64,000 nt of DNA from the NCBI RefSeq assembly GCF_030730905.1, contig NZ_JAVAMP010000010.1, positions 107,125-171,124 on the forward strand. The letters run 5' to 3'. This document shows, one piece after another, positions 8,888 to 18,621 of this stretch. Numbering within the stretch: the stretch's first letter is position 1; each line of letters begins with the position of its first letter. The DNA comes from Chengkuizengella axinellae. GTDB lineage: Bacteria > Bacillota > Bacilli > Paenibacillales > KCTC-33759. The position numbers and the translations under genes were made by a program. The notes under the pieces were generated by a model, which had not been told where the DNA came from, did no database searches, and saw only the letters and a program-made list of their open reading frames with translations.

Positions 8888-10084
8888 ATGAGTGAAAAAA
8901 GCTGTCTATTTCCAACCTACGCAAGGTTTCCGATCACATTTGTTAAGGGGGAAGGAAGTCGATTATGGGATGACCGAGGCAACGAATACCTGGACATGAT
9001 GAGCGGTCTTGCAGTGACAAACTTAGGGCATGCACCTGAGTCTGTGAAACAAAAAGTGAAAGAGCAGCTGGATCAGCTGTGGCATGTATCCAATCTTTTT
9101 ACCATTCCTAATCAAGAAAAACTAGCCTCTTTACTGACGGACATTAGCTGTGCTGACGCTGTGTTTTTCTGTAATAGCGGAGCAGAGGCCAACGAAGCAG
9201 CGATTAAACTTGCTAGAAGATATAAACAAAAGATTTTAGATCAAGATAAATACGAGATCATTACATTTAAACAATCTTTCCATGGTAGAACTTTAGCTAC
9301 ATTGACAGCAACAGGACAGGAGAAAGTACAAGATGGATTCTTACCTTTACCAGAAGGATTTGTTTATGCGGAATACAACAATAGTGCTGATGTGGAGAAG
9401 CTGATTAATGAAAAAACTTGTGCCGTGATGTTGGAAATGGTGCAAGGTGAAGGCGGGGTAATGCCAGCAGATCCAACCTTCGTAAAGGAAGTTTCTGAAT
9501 TATGTAAAAAACATGATTTATTATTGATCGTTGATGAAATCCAGACAGGAATGGGACGTACAGGAAAATGGTTCGCTTATGAACATTACGGAATTGAACC
9601 AGACATTATCAGTGTAGCGAAAGGTTTAGGGAGCGGACTCCCAATTGGAGCTATGTTAGGTAAGGAAAAATTAGCAGAGGCGTTCACGCCAGGAAATCAT
9701 GCTACTACTTTTGGTGGTAATCCCGTAATAACAGCGGCATCTATTGCAACGATTGAAGAGATGACAAACTTAAAATTACCTCAAAGAGCTTTGGAACTGG
9801 GAGACTGGATGATTACTCAATTTTCAGAACGATTGAAAAATAATTCGATTGTAAAAGAAGTCCGAGGCAAAGGGTTAATGATTGGGATTGAATGTACACA
9901 TCCGGTGGCTGATTTGATAAAGGCAGTACATCAAGAAGGCGTGTTGGTGGTTGGAGCAGGTCCGAATGTTATTCGATTACTACCCAACTTACTCGTCCAG
10001 AAAGAAGATTTGCAAAAAGCCGTTGATGTCATTTGTACGATACTAGAAGAACATAAATCAGCATGGAAGGAGACGGTACAATGA
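8888..10084 (+). CDS. argD: Acetylornithine aminotransferase
   Basis: ArgD is a PLP-dependent class III aminotransferase that converts N-acetylglutamate semialdehyde to N-acetylornithine with glutamate as amino donor. The 398-residue length is normal. FFCNSGAEANEAAIKLAR, VDEIQTGMGRTG and the PLP lysine in SVAKGLGSG (Lys245) are visible, followed by TTFGGNPV. RBS AAGAGGTG is 8 bases upstream. The stop codon overlaps the argF start in ATGA, so the two genes are probably translationally coupled. Confidence 0.95.
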   Translation: MSEKSCLFPTYARFPITFVKGEGSRLWDDRGNEYLDMMSGLAVTNLGHAPESVKQKVKEQLDQLWHVSNLFTIPNQEKLASLLTDISCADAVFFCNSGAEANEAAIKLARRYKQKILDQDKYEIITFKQSFHGRTLATLTATGQEKVQDGFLPLPEGFVYAEYNNSADVEKLINEKTCAVMLEMVQGEGGVMPADPTFVKEVSELCKKHDLLLIVDEIQTGMGRTGKWFAYEHYGIEPDIISVAKGLGSGLPIGAMLGKEKLAEAFTPGNHATTFGGNPVITAASIATIEEMTNLKLPQRALELGDWMITQFSERLKNNSIVKEVRGKGLMIGIECTHPVADLIKAVHQEGVLVVGAGPNVIRLLPNLLVQKEDLQKAVDVICTILEEHKSAWKETVQ

Positions 10085-11034
10085 GTGTTTTGGAGAAGGA
10101 TTTAATCGTAAATTTAAAGGGAAGAGACTTTTTAGCCCTGATAGATTATTCAACAGAGGAAATTCATTATTTAATTGATTTTGCCATAAAATTAAAGAAG
10201 CTGCAAAAGGCGGGAGAGTTTTTTCAACCGCTAAAAGGAAAAACGTTGGGTATGATTTTTGAAAAATCATCGACACGAACTAGAGTTTCTTTTGAAGTTG
10301 GAATGTACCAACTAGGAGGTTCGGCTTTATTTTTAAGTAAAAATGATTTGCAAATTGGACGTGGTGAGAGTATTTGGGATACAGGACGTGTGATGTCAGG
10401 ATATTTGGACGGAATTATGATTCGCACGTATGAACATCGTAAATTAATAGACTTAGCTAGAGGTTCAACAGTACCTGTAATTAATGGTTTAACTGATTTA
10501 TCTCATCCGTGTCAGGTTCTAGCTGATTTACAATCGATTGTTGAGCAAAAAGGGAAATTAAATGGACTGAAAATGGCTTATATTGGAGACGGAAATAACA
10601 TGGTGCACTCATTGATGATGGGAGCTGCTAAAGTAGGAATGAATCTATCTATAGCTACCCCTCCTGGTTATGAACCAAACAAGGAAGTAATTAAATTATC
10701 TCAAGAAAATGCGCTGGTTACGGGTGCAAATATTGAAATTCACAACGATCCAAAACAAGCTGCTTCAGATGCAGATGTTGTATATACAGATGTGTGGGCA
10801 AGTATGGGCTTTGAAGAAGAGCAGGGTGAAAGAATCCAAGCCTTTAAGGACTTCCAAGTTAATGAGGATCTAATGAAATATGCAAAATCTGATTATTTGT
10901 TTATGCACTGTCTTCCAGCACATCGTGGGGAAGAAGTAACAGGCGACATTATGGATGGAAAACATTCCATCGTATTTGATCAAGCTGAAAATCGTTTGCA
11001 CGCACAAAAGGCGATTATGGCTTCGATTCTGTAA
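10081..11034 (+). CDS. argF: Ornithine carbamoyltransferase
   Basis: ArgF joins carbamoyl phosphate and ornithine to citrulline. The 317-residue protein shows the carbamoyl-phosphate loop SSTRTRVSFE, the HPCQVLADL motif and the ornithine/catalytic HCLPAHRGEEV. The ATG at 10081 is chosen over an in-frame ATG at 10063 because GGAAGGAG (10065-10072) lies 8 bases before it and its ATGA overlaps the argD stop. Unlike B. subtilis, no carA/carB genes for arginine-specific carbamoyl phosphate synthase stand between argD and argF, so carbamoyl phosphate must come from elsewhere. Confidence 0.96.
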   Translation: MSVLEKDLIVNLKGRDFLALIDYSTEEIHYLIDFAIKLKKLQKAGEFFQPLKGKTLGMIFEKSSTRTRVSFEVGMYQLGGSALFLSKNDLQIGRGESIWDTGRVMSGYLDGIMIRTYEHRKLIDLARGSTVPVINGLTDLSHPCQVLADLQSIVEQKGKLNGLKMAYIGDGNNMVHSLMMGAAKVGMNLSIATPPGYEPNKEVIKLSQENALVTGANIEIHNDPKQAASDADVVYTDVWASMGFEEEQGERIQAFKDFQVNEDLMKYAKSDYLFMHCLPAHRGEEVTGDIMDGKHSIVFDQAENRLHAQKAIMASIL

Positions 11035-11187
11035 GATGAATGAAGTGATTTTCCTAAGAGTGACTTCATAAAAAATATACTTTAACGTTTCGTTTTTCAC
11101 ATTGATGTAGAAGTTGCTAGATATAGTCATTAAGTATATAGATTACATTATATTTTTAAAATTAAAATGGTTTGAGGAGAGAGAGAA

Positions 11188-12384
11188 ATGAGTAAAGAGA
11201 AAATCATATTAGCTTACTCTGGAGGTTTAGACACTTCCGTAGCTATTAAGTGGATACAAGAAAAATATAATTATGATGTTGTAGCAGTAGCGCTTGATGT
11301 AGGGGAAGGTAAAGATTTAGATTTTGTTCGTGAAAAAGCACTAAAAGTAGGAGCTATTGAATCTTATGTAGTTGATGCTAGAGAGCGTTTTGCAGATGAG
11401 TTTGTATTGCCTGTTATAAAGGCTAATGCGATGTACGAAGGAAAGTATCCTTTGGTATCAGCACTTTCACGTCCTTTAATTTCACAGATTTTAGTGGAGT
11501 TTGCTGAAAAAACAGGGGCAGTTGCGGTAGCGCATGGTTGTACAGGAAAGGGAAATGATCAAGTTCGATTTGAAGTATCCATCGCCGCATTAAATCCTGA
11601 TTTAAAAGTGATTGCACCTGTAAGAGAGTGGGGACTTTCTAGAGATGAAGAGATTGTATACGCACAAAAACACGATATTCCAATTCCAGTAGATTTAGAT
11701 AATCCATACAGTGTGGATCAAAATTTATGGGGTCGTGCCAACGAATGTGGTATACTAGAAGATCCTTGGGCTGAACCGCCAGAAGGTGCCTATGATATGA
11801 CCGTTTCATTGGATAAAGCATTGGATACGCCAGAGGAGCTAGAATTAACCTTTGAGCAAGGTGTTCCAGTGGCAATCAATGGAGTGCAAAAACCATTATA
11901 TGAATTGATTTTACAATTGAATGAAATTGCGGGACGTCATGGGATCGGAAGAATAGATCATGTAGAGAATCGTTTAGTGGGCATTAAATCACGTGAAGTG
12001 TATGAAACACCAGGAGCAGTCGTCATTATGAATGCACATAAAGAATTGGAGTTCCTAACACTGCCTCGTGAAGTGGCTCAATTTAAACCGATCATTGAAC
12101 ATAAATTATCACAGGTTATTTATGAAGCTTTATGGTTTTCACCGATCCGTGAAGCATTGATGGCTTTCATTGAAGAAACGCAAAAAAATGTCTCAGGGAT
12201 TGTGCGTATTAAGCTATTTAAAGGGCATGCAACGGTTGTTGGACGTAAATCTGAGAAATCTTTGTATGATCTTGAGTTAGCAACTTATAACTCAGATGAT
12301 AAATTTGACCATAATTCTGCAGTAGGTTTTATCGAGTTATTTGGATTGCCTACAAAGGTTCAAGCGAAGGTGAATAAAAAGTAG
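11188..12384 (+). CDS. argG: Argininosuccinate synthase
   Basis: ArgG condenses citrulline and aspartate at the expense of ATP. The 398-residue protein begins with the PP-loop ATP site [14 protein letters not shown] and contains [15 protein letters not shown] and LWGRANECG, all typical. RBS GAGGAGAGAG lies before the ATG. A 153-base gap follows argF. I found no convincing promoter or ArgR box in that gap, so argGH may be read from argC or from a weak promoter of its own. argH begins 12 bases after the stop. Confidence 0.96.
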   Translation: MSKEKIILAYSGGLDTSVAIKWIQEKYNYDVVAVALDVGEGKDLDFVREKALKVGAIESYVVDARERFADEFVLPVIKANAMYEGKYPLVSALSRPLISQILVEFAEKTGAVAVAHGCTGKGNDQVRFEVSIAALNPDLKVIAPVREWGLSRDEEIVYAQKHDIPIPVDLDNPYSVDQNLWGRANECGILEDPWAEPPEGAYDMTVSLDKALDTPEELELTFEQGVPVAINGVQKPLYELILQLNEIAGRHGIGRIDHVENRLVGIKSREVYETPGAVVIMNAHKELEFLTLPREVAQFKPIIEHKLSQVIYEALWFSPIREALMAFIEETQKNVSGIVRIKLFKGHATVVGRKSEKSLYDLELATYNSDDKFDHNSAVGFIELFGLPTKVQAKVNKK

Positions 12385-12396
12385 GAGTGAACTCAC

Positions 12397-13809
12397 GTGT
12401 CAAAACTATGGGGTGGGCGTTTTACGAAAAAAACAGATCAATTAGTAGAAGAATATACTGCATCGATCTCTTTTGACCAACTATTAGCTGAAGAGGATAT
12501 TCAAGGTAGCTTGGCTCATGTGCAAATGTTAGGAAAGTGCGGCATTATCCCTTATGAAGATGTAGATAAGATTCGAGAGGGATTACATGCTGTGCTAGGG
12601 AAAATTCGTCGTGGGGAAGTCGAATTTTCCGTTGCAGATGAAGATATTCACATGAATATTGAAAAACTGCTTATTGAGGAAATTGGATCTGTAGGTGGAA
12701 AACTACATACGGGGCGCAGTCGAAATGATCAGGTTGCTACAGATATGCACTTATATCTACGTAAAAGAGTGAACGAATTTGTAGATCTATTAAACAAATT
12801 GCAGCAAGCTCTGATTGGACAAGCGAAACAACATGTAGAAACCATATTGCCTGGGTATACTCATTTGCAGCGTGCACAACCAATCCTTTTTGCACATCAT
12901 ATGATGGCTTATGTATCTATGTTTCAAAGAGATATTGAAAGATTGCAGGATAGCTTTAAACGTATCAATACGTTGCCTTTAGGTGCTGGAGCTTTAGCAG
13001 GAACAACATTTCCAATAGATCGTGAATTTGTAGCAGAAAGATTAGGCTTTGAACGAATCTATGATAATAGCTTGGATGCCGTAAGTGACCGTGATTTTAT
13101 TGTCGAATTTTTATCGAATGCGTCGATGATCATGATGCATTTATCTCGCTTGTGTGAAGAGTTAGTTTTATGGTCTAGCAATGAGTTTGATTTTGTTGAA
13201 CTAGATGATGCGTTTTGTACAGGCAGCAGTATCATGCCGCAGAAGAAAAATCCGGATGTAGCTGAACTCGTTCGAGGAAAAACAGGGCGTGTTTATGGAC
13301 ATTTAGTAGGATTATTGACCTTGTTGAAATCACTTCCGTTAGCGTATAACAAAGATATGCAGGAAGATAAAGAAGGCATGTTCGATACGGTTAATACTTT
13401 GCAAGGTGCTCTGCAATTGTTTGCACCAATGATTGAAACGATGACCGTAAATAAAGATCAAATGAGACAAGCCGTGAATGAGGACTTTTCAAATGCAACA
13501 GATATTGCTGACTACTTAGTGAATAAAGGCCTGCCATTCCGTCAAGCACATGAAGTGATCGGAAAAACAGTGCTTTATTGCATTCAAAACAAAAAGTTTT
13601 TATTGGATTTAGAGCTTGAGGAATTTAAGCAGTTTTCTAACTTATTTGAAAAAGATATATACGATACCCTTCAACCTGAGCAGGTTGTTAATGCTAGAAA
13701 CGTATATGGTGGTACAGCCTCTAACCAAGTGTTAGAAGCGATCAACCGTGCGGAAGCTGCGACACAGGAAACTGAGCAGTGGGTTGAGCAGCATATGGAA
13801 AAGAACTAA
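12397..13809 (+). CDS. argH: Argininosuccinate lyase (GTG start)
   Basis: ArgH cleaves argininosuccinate to arginine and fumarate, the last step of the pathway. The 470-residue member of the fumarase/aspartase superfamily carries the signature [16 protein letters not shown], whose serine pair at 277-278 includes the catalytic base, and [15 protein letters not shown] in the substrate site. The start is GTG at 12397 after AGGAGTGA, and SKLWGGRF follows at once as in homologues. It is the last gene of the arginine cluster, with a strong terminator 17 bases downstream. Confidence 0.96.
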   Translation: MSKLWGGRFTKKTDQLVEEYTASISFDQLLAEEDIQGSLAHVQMLGKCGIIPYEDVDKIREGLHAVLGKIRRGEVEFSVADEDIHMNIEKLLIEEIGSVGGKLHTGRSRNDQVATDMHLYLRKRVNEFVDLLNKLQQALIGQAKQHVETILPGYTHLQRAQPILFAHHMMAYVSMFQRDIERLQDSFKRINTLPLGAGALAGTTFPIDREFVAERLGFERIYDNSLDAVSDRDFIVEFLSNASMIMMHLSRLCEELVLWSSNEFDFVELDDAFCTGSSIMPQKKNPDVAELVRGKTGRVYGHLVGLLTLLKSLPLAYNKDMQEDKEGMFDTVNTLQGALQLFAPMIETMTVNKDQMRQAVNEDFSNATDIADYLVNKGLPFRQAHEVIGKTVLYCIQNKKFLLDLELEEFKQFSNLFEKDIYDTLQPEQVVNARNVYGGTASNQVLEAINRAEAATQETEQWVEQHMEKN

Positions 13810-13826
13810 TTTAATAAAGTGAATAT

Positions 13827-13872
13827 AAAAACAACCCTTTCCAAAGTGAACTGATTTGGAGAGGGTTGTTTT
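13827..13872 (+). terminator. Strong terminator of the arginine cluster
   Basis: AAAAACAACCCTTTCCAAA (13827-13845) pairs with TTTGGAGAGGGTTGTTTTG (13854-13872) almost perfectly, with a T-rich 3' end. It closes the arg genes. Confidence 0.8.
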
Positions 13873-13912
13873 GTTTATAACTTAATAATTTATAAAATTA
13901 CAAATTTTAAGG

Positions 13913-13984
13913 TTCAACAAAAACTACCACTAAAGAAGTATTCGACTACTTCTCCGAGAGACTCCAATTGGAGTTTTTGTTCAA
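13913..13984. repeat. 72-bp inverted-repeat element at the arg/Rhs junction
   Basis: TTCAACAAAAACT (13913-13925) and AGTTTTTGTTCAA (13972-13984) match as inverted arms at 12 of 13 positions. Inside lie a GAAGTA/TACTTC hairpin and the palindrome CTCCAATTGGAG. It may be a terminator-like fold or the residue of an insertion sequence end. It sits exactly where the conserved arg genes give way to decayed Rhs material. Confidence 0.45.
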
Positions 13985-14054
13985 TCTATCATATTTTTAG
14001 GTCCAATGAATTCAATTAAATTGTATAAATTCTTGTGGATTTTTTCTGATAAAG

Positions 14055-15728
14055 GTGCTGATGATCTCTCTAGAATGTGGTTTCGCTATAGTGAATTTTT
14101 CAAAGATAGTATTTAATGCTGAAGCAAACTCGGGATCAATATTTAAATCTTCCAGTGAAATTTCACGCCAGGTTCCACTTGAAGAAACAAATTTTATTTA
14201 TGATAAACAATATGTGATTTTAGAAACAAATCAAGGTGGAACAGAACAATTTAGATATATTCGAGGATTGAACTATATTGCAAAGATCAATTCATTCAAT
14301 GAGCTGTCATACTATTTATTTAATGGGCATGGTGATGTCGTACAAACTGTATCAGAAGATGGGGAACTGAAAAATCAATATGACTATGATGTATTTGGTA
14401 ATCCTATTCTAACAGTTGAGGTGGAAGCTAATGCAATTCGTTATGCTGGAGAATTTTATGATGAAGAAAGTGGATTATATTACTTAAGAGCTAGATATTA
14501 TGATCCTTACACAGCCAGGTTTATTTCACGAGATAGTTACTGGGGTGAAGATGCTAATCCGCTTAGTTTGAACTTATACACCTATGCATACAATAATCCA
14601 AATATGTATGTGGATCCGTCAGGACATATTCCTTTACCTCTTCCAAAATCGAAATCTCCTGGAAAAGGTAGTTTGGGCGGACCGAAGAAAGATTGGGTAA
14701 AACCAAAGAAAGATAAAAAGCCAGATAAGAAAAAGCCAGATAAGAAAAAGCCAAGTAAAAGTACAACAAATAGGAAAGATAATAGTTCAAAAAACAAACC
14801 TAATAGTAGTCCAATTCCAATGGATATATTAGATTTTATTCCTGGTAATATTGGTAATATTATAAAAAATAATTCTAAATTACAGGATGTATTGTTGGGC
14901 AGTCAAGAAAAACAACAAGAATTTACAAAACAAGACTTATTATTTAAAAGAGGGATGCAATATAATGGAAGAAAGGGTTGGTTAGGAAGAAAACCAATTC
15001 CATCTTTTGATAATTTTTATGAGGGGAACCTTGTTGCATTTGATGCAGATCCGACACTAGATAACTATGGTAACCTGTTACCAGAATATGAGGAATACTA
15101 TGAAGAACAATTGGATATTTTGGAAGAAACTATTAAAGCTATTGATTTAATAAATAATTTCGATAAGTATTTGCGAGATTTAATTTTTGAAATTCAAAAA
15201 GGGGGCTTTGCAGGAGCTACTATTGAACATCCTGATGAAGCACTGAAAGGGTTCTTAACTGAAGCTTGGGATAGTATATATGGAACGATTACTGGAACTG
15301 CTGAACTTTTAAAAGATATTAAAGATGATCCAATAGGAACAATTAGTGATACGAGTCAGGAAGCACTAAATCAAGTTTTCGATGCTGGTTACTACCTATT
15401 CTTTAATCTTGATGAAGATCTAAGAAATCTAGAAAATAATATAAATAAGCTATCAAAAGAAGAGAAAGCGGCTATTGCAGGAACTATTGTAGCTACTATA
15501 CTATTATCTCAATCAGGTAAAATTAAGGATCTTCTTCTACCAAAGAAAAAGTTTGAAACAAACCAAATTGATAAAGATATAGAAGGACACATTCTAGATA
15601 GAGTAGCGGAATTAAGAGGACAGTTACCAAGTGCATATAAAAGAAGTGGTAACTTTGCATTAGCAGAAGTGGAAATTGAAGGGATTGATAAAACAGAGAG
15701 CTCCGGATATTTCTTTGAAACCCAGTGA
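14055..15728 (+). pseudogene. Truncated Rhs core with start of a C-terminal toxin region
   Basis: Rhs/YD-repeat proteins are large exported shells that carry a variable toxin at the C-terminus. This 557-codon frame starts abruptly. Homology-like sequence begins at about residue 38 (FIYDKQYVILETN), and the Rhs core signature YLRARYYDPYTARFISRDS occurs at about residues 143-161, followed by NLYTYAYNNPNMYVDPSGH, the usual boundary to the toxin. A lysine-rich linker (KKPDKKKPDKKKPSK) and a variable region follow. There is no signal peptide or YD-repeat shell, so the 5' part of the gene is missing. The frame stops at 15728, where the toxin continues in the +1 frame (15676-15984). Probably inactive remains. 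Confidence 0.8.
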
Positions 15729-15984
15729 TCCTATGTTTGAAGCAACTAAGGTTCCAGGTAAAGATGGTAAACCTTATTTAAGGAGTAGTGACACTGAGTA
15801 TAAAATACTTAATGATATAGCTGATAGACTAGGAGATAATACAGAAGCTACAGGGAATATCAAGCTATTTACAGAGTTGGATACATGTGCGAGTTGTAAT
15901 AATGTAATATCAGAGTTTGCAGACAAATATTCAAATATTGAGATTGAAGTTATTCATAATAATGGTGTAAGGATTAAACCTTAA
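15676..15984 (+). pseudogene. Deaminase-type toxin tip, frameshifted from the Rhs core
   Basis: This is the frame-shifted continuation of the preceding gene. From about 15720 it reads as a nucleic-acid-deaminase-like toxin. It has SSDTEYKILNDIADRLG, with the likely catalytic glutamate, and LFTELDTCASCNNVI, with the paired zinc-ligand cysteines, as in the Burkholderia BURPS668_1122-type toxin deaminases (Pfam Toxin-deaminase, from memory). A single-base indel between about 15690 and 15728 would rejoin the two frames. A near-copy of this tip lies at 17023-17211. No immunity gene directly follows this copy, which fits an inactive toxin. Confidence 0.7.
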
Positions 15985-16003
15985 TATACACTAGCAAATC
16001 CAA

Positions 16004-16719
16004 CTGATATACACTTATGATGAGGTAGGGAATATAACATCAGTTACCGATCAAACTGGATTTACAACTACTTATGGATATGATCTTTCCAATCGAATGA
16101 AGTCTGCCACATTTAACGGACAGACAACAACCTATTCTTATGATGTTAATGGAAACAGAGAAGCGATTGAGTATGACGGTGGTGTAAGAGAAGAATATAC
16201 GTATGATAAAAATAATCGTATACAAACACTAACAAATAGAAAGTCTGACGGAACGGTTCTTTCAAGTTACCAATACACTTATGATGCAGCTGGAAGATGG
16301 ATATCTAAGACAGATGATTTCGGGACAACATTTTATACTTATGATGAAGTAGGTAGAATTATAAATGTTGAGGCACCAGGTAAAACAACGGTATATGCAT
16401 ATGACAATGCTGGAAACCGTAAATCGATGCAGGTGACATACACCTCTGAACAATCAAGTGGATATATAGAACCGACAAGCGGAGAAAATCTTAAAGAAAA
16501 GTGAGTACTTTTATTCAGCGAGCAATGAATTATTAAAGCTTAGTGAAAAGATGTATGATGCTAATCAGCAGGAAATCATTAAAAAAACAACGGCTTACTA
16601 TTATGACAACAATGGAAACCAACTGAGTCAAAAAGTAAATTATATATTGCCACATCATGTTAATACGAATCAAATGACAGGTGGAAATATACAGTCTAGC
16701 ACAGCTTGTTTACGTTGAA
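16004..16719 (+). pseudogene. Second Rhs/YD-repeat fragment, frameshifted
   Basis: From 16010 the frame encodes YD repeats (YTYDEVGNITSV, YSYDVNGNREAI, YTYDKNNRIQTL, YTYDAAGRWISK, YTYDEVGRIINV, YAYDNAGNRKSM) up to a stop at 16504. The next frame continues with SEYFYSASNELLKLSEKMYD and YYYDNNGNQLSQ to 16719. There is no start codon with a ribosome site. YD repeats normally precede the Rhs core, yet here they follow it, so this is a separate, second Rhs copy rather than the missing front of the first. It is cut off on its right by an IS3 remnant. Confidence 0.75.
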
Positions 16720-16925
16720 GTTTTTTTTTCTTTGCTTTAAGAAATTGTAACATGCATTAGGAGATAACTGAAATCGTTGCAATAGCCATCTTACACCAAA
16801 TTCAGAGGCATGCTTTTGGATAAACTCATATATTAATTGTCGCTTTCCTTCGCAAAGAATGCTGCCGCCTTTTTTAAGAATCGATTCTCTTTCTCTAATT
16901 CTTCATTTTTCTTGCAATGAAAAGA
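16700..16925 (-). mobile_element. IS3-family insertion sequence remnant
   Basis: Read on the reverse strand, the end of an OrfA is visible (EELEKENRFLKKAAAFFAKE, then SDN and a stop at 16833-16835). It overlaps the beginning of an OrfB (YEFIQKHASEFGVRWLLQRF and NACYNFLKQRK). That is the OrfA/OrfB junction of an IS3-type transposase, where a -1 shift normally makes the fusion. The helix-turn-helix front of OrfA and the whole DDE catalytic part of OrfB are missing, so the element is dead. It interrupts the second Rhs copy. Confidence 0.75.
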
Positions 16926-16948
16926 AATCATACAAGAAATAGTTGCCA

Positions 16949-17004
16949 ACAGAAAATGAATAACCCTTTTTAGAGTCAACTGGCTCTTGAAAGGGTTATT
17001 TTCT
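16949..17004 (+). terminator. Strong hairpin between IS remnant and toxin tip
   Basis: GAAAATGAATAACCCTTT pairs with AAAGGGTTATTTTC, with an inner AGAG/CTCT stem. It is a terminator-like fold, useful in either orientation, and may derive from the IS or from a lost gene end. Confidence 0.55.
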
Positions 17005-17022
17005 GATTATTGATTTTAGAAC

Positions 17023-17211
17023 CAGTATAAAATCTTAAATGACATTGCTTCTAGATTAGGAGATAATACAGAAGATTCTGGAAGTATTAAGTTATTTACA
17101 GAGCTAGATACATGTGCGAGTTGCAATAATGTAATATCAGAGTTTGCAGAAAAATATTCAAATATAGAAATCGAAGTTATCCATAATAACGGTGAGAGAA
17201 TTAAACCATAA
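17023..17211 (+). pseudogene. Orphan second copy of the deaminase toxin tip
   Basis: Sixty-two codons in one frame (QYKILNDIASRLGDN, then LFTELDTCASCNNVISEF, ending NNGERIKP and TAA) closely repeat the end of the toxin at 15800-15984. It lacks a start and the first catalytic part beyond the glutamate position, where Q now stands in place of the E of EYKIL. It lies directly before the Imm3-type gene, so it is probably the original neighbour of that immunity gene and the end of the second Rhs copy. Confidence 0.75.
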
Positions 17212-17234
17212 TATATTATAAGGGGAAAGCATGT

Positions 17235-17600
17235 ATGGAAAATTGGGACTATAATGAATTAATTAATGTAATTAATGAGGCCTATATTGATTTTATAAAT
17301 GAAGGAAGAGGATATAAGCATGCAGTAGCTAGACTTGTTGATGAGTTTAATAATTTAGGAGAGATAGAGGATTTTATTGTGGATACAGCAATTGGAGAGA
17401 TATTAATAACCCATAAAAAAGTGTTTGTTAATACTCTTAATAGGATTAGAAAGAATATAAGTAGTTTTAACCATGACAAAGCGAAGGGTGAATTAACACT
17501 TGAAGAAGTTGCAAATTTATGTAGAAGGATGGAGAAAGTATTAGAGGGTTTAGATAAAGTCGAAATTGATTATAATCCAAATGCTGAAATGAGAGATTGA
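17235..17600 (+). CDS. Imm3-type immunity protein
   Basis: This 121-residue, probably all-helical cytoplasmic protein has the pattern of the Imm3 family: an N-terminal W-Y-ELINVINEAY, GYKHAVARLVDEFNNLGEIE and the VDTAIGEI segment. From memory, Imm3 proteins neighbour deaminase toxins of the kind found just upstream, which supports the assignment. It would protect the cell from the cognate deaminase. RBS AGGGGAAAG precedes the ATG at 17235. The gene looks intact although the toxin genes around it are broken, so it may be kept as protection against toxin-bearing kin. The function is inferred. Confidence 0.65.
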   Translation: MENWDYNELINVINEAYIDFINEGRGYKHAVARLVDEFNNLGEIEDFIVDTAIGEILITHKKVFVNTLNRIRKNISSFNHDKAKGELTLEEVANLCRRMEKVLEGLDKVEIDYNPNAEMRD

Positions 17601-17703
17601 TAAATAAAGTGAATCTAGATGTAAATTGTTTATTAGTATGATTAACTAGAGTTAGTAAGTTTGATTATTTTAACAATGATAAATTCTTTAGGAGCTATCA
17701 CCA

Positions 17704-18180
17704 ATGACCCAGGCAATAAAAACAAATAAAAAAATATTAATCTTAATAGGTGTCATAATATCTTCTTTCTTAGTAGAGGGATATTTATATCTTTTAAATC
17801 ATCCACCTCTCTCTTGGACGGAAAATTCATCTAATGATGACAATACAACAGTAACAGTAAACATTCAAAATGATGGTCTAACATCCGTTGAAATTATAGA
17901 TGTGTTCGTAAATGGAACAAATGTAACGAAGTCAGCAGAATTAGGTATAAGTTATTCTGGAAAGATAGTGCAAATAAAGGATGAACCTGAATATAATGTT
18001 GTGTTTGTAAGCAACTTTGAAGAACATGTAATTTATCCTACAGATAGCATATACGAAGCTATACATAAAAATGAACCGACTAGTTATGGGATTAGAATTA
18101 TTCATCATGAACCTATTGGAACAATAAAAATAAAGTATAAATACTTAGGTTTGTCATGGGAGTTTATTAAAAATATTTAA
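17704..18180 (+). CDS. Hypothetical membrane-anchored exported protein
   Basis: This 158-residue protein has one N-terminal hydrophobic segment (IIGVIISSFLVEGYLYLL-like, residues about 10-31) and an outward-facing beta-rich domain beginning after SWTENSSNDDNTTVTV. There is no lipobox cysteine. I do not recognise a family. RBS AGGAG lies 9 bases before the ATG. It stands 103 bases after the Imm3-type gene on the same strand and may be cargo of the polymorphic-toxin locus. Confidence 0.6.
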   Translation: MTQAIKTNKKILILIGVIISSFLVEGYLYLLNHPPLSWTENSSNDDNTTVTVNIQNDGLTSVEIIDVFVNGTNVTKSAELGISYSGKIVQIKDEPEYNVVFVSNFEEHVIYPTDSIYEAIHKNEPTSYGIRIIHHEPIGTIKIKYKYLGLSWEFIKNI

Positions 18181-18253
18181 GCTGATAAAGATGTGTGATA
18201 GATATGATCATTTATCAAAAAATAGGTTGTCATTTTTAATGCTGCACCTGTAA

Positions 18254-18433
18254 CTAACCTCCTCCACTATGATCTTGATCTTGACCCATTACATAATTAG
18301 AGCTTTCTCCTTCTTTACTATGTGGATTAATGCCTCTTTGATATAAATTATTATTTTTTTTACGTTTAAGATCGATCAGGAGAGCAAAAAGTAATAAAGC
18401 TATAATAGACCCAATGACCCAAAGCCAAAACAT
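18254..18433 (-). CDS. Small membrane protein, 59 residues
   Basis: The reverse strand encodes a 59-residue protein starting MFWLWVIGSIIALLLFALLI, one clear transmembrane helix. A basic DLKRKK stop-transfer and a hydrophilic tail ending QDQDHSGGG follow. GGAG lies 9 bases before the ATG, which supports a real gene. I do not recognise a named family. It stands alone between the Rhs remains and ftsE. Confidence 0.55.
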   Translation of the reverse strand: MFWLWVIGSIIALLLFALLIDLKRKKNNNLYQRGINPHSKEGESSNYVMGQDQDHSGGG

Positions 18434-18621
18434 TTAAACCAACTCCATTGTAAAAAAATTGAATTTATTATAGATTATTTTAACATAACTCTTTTTATGA
18501 TTTGATTATTCAATTGGAGTAAAAGTAACTAGGAAAAACATCGTTCGATAATTTGTACCACACCCAATGGATAGTCACATTCCAACAATTGGGTGCAGTA
18601 TTTATAAAATCCCCATCTATT

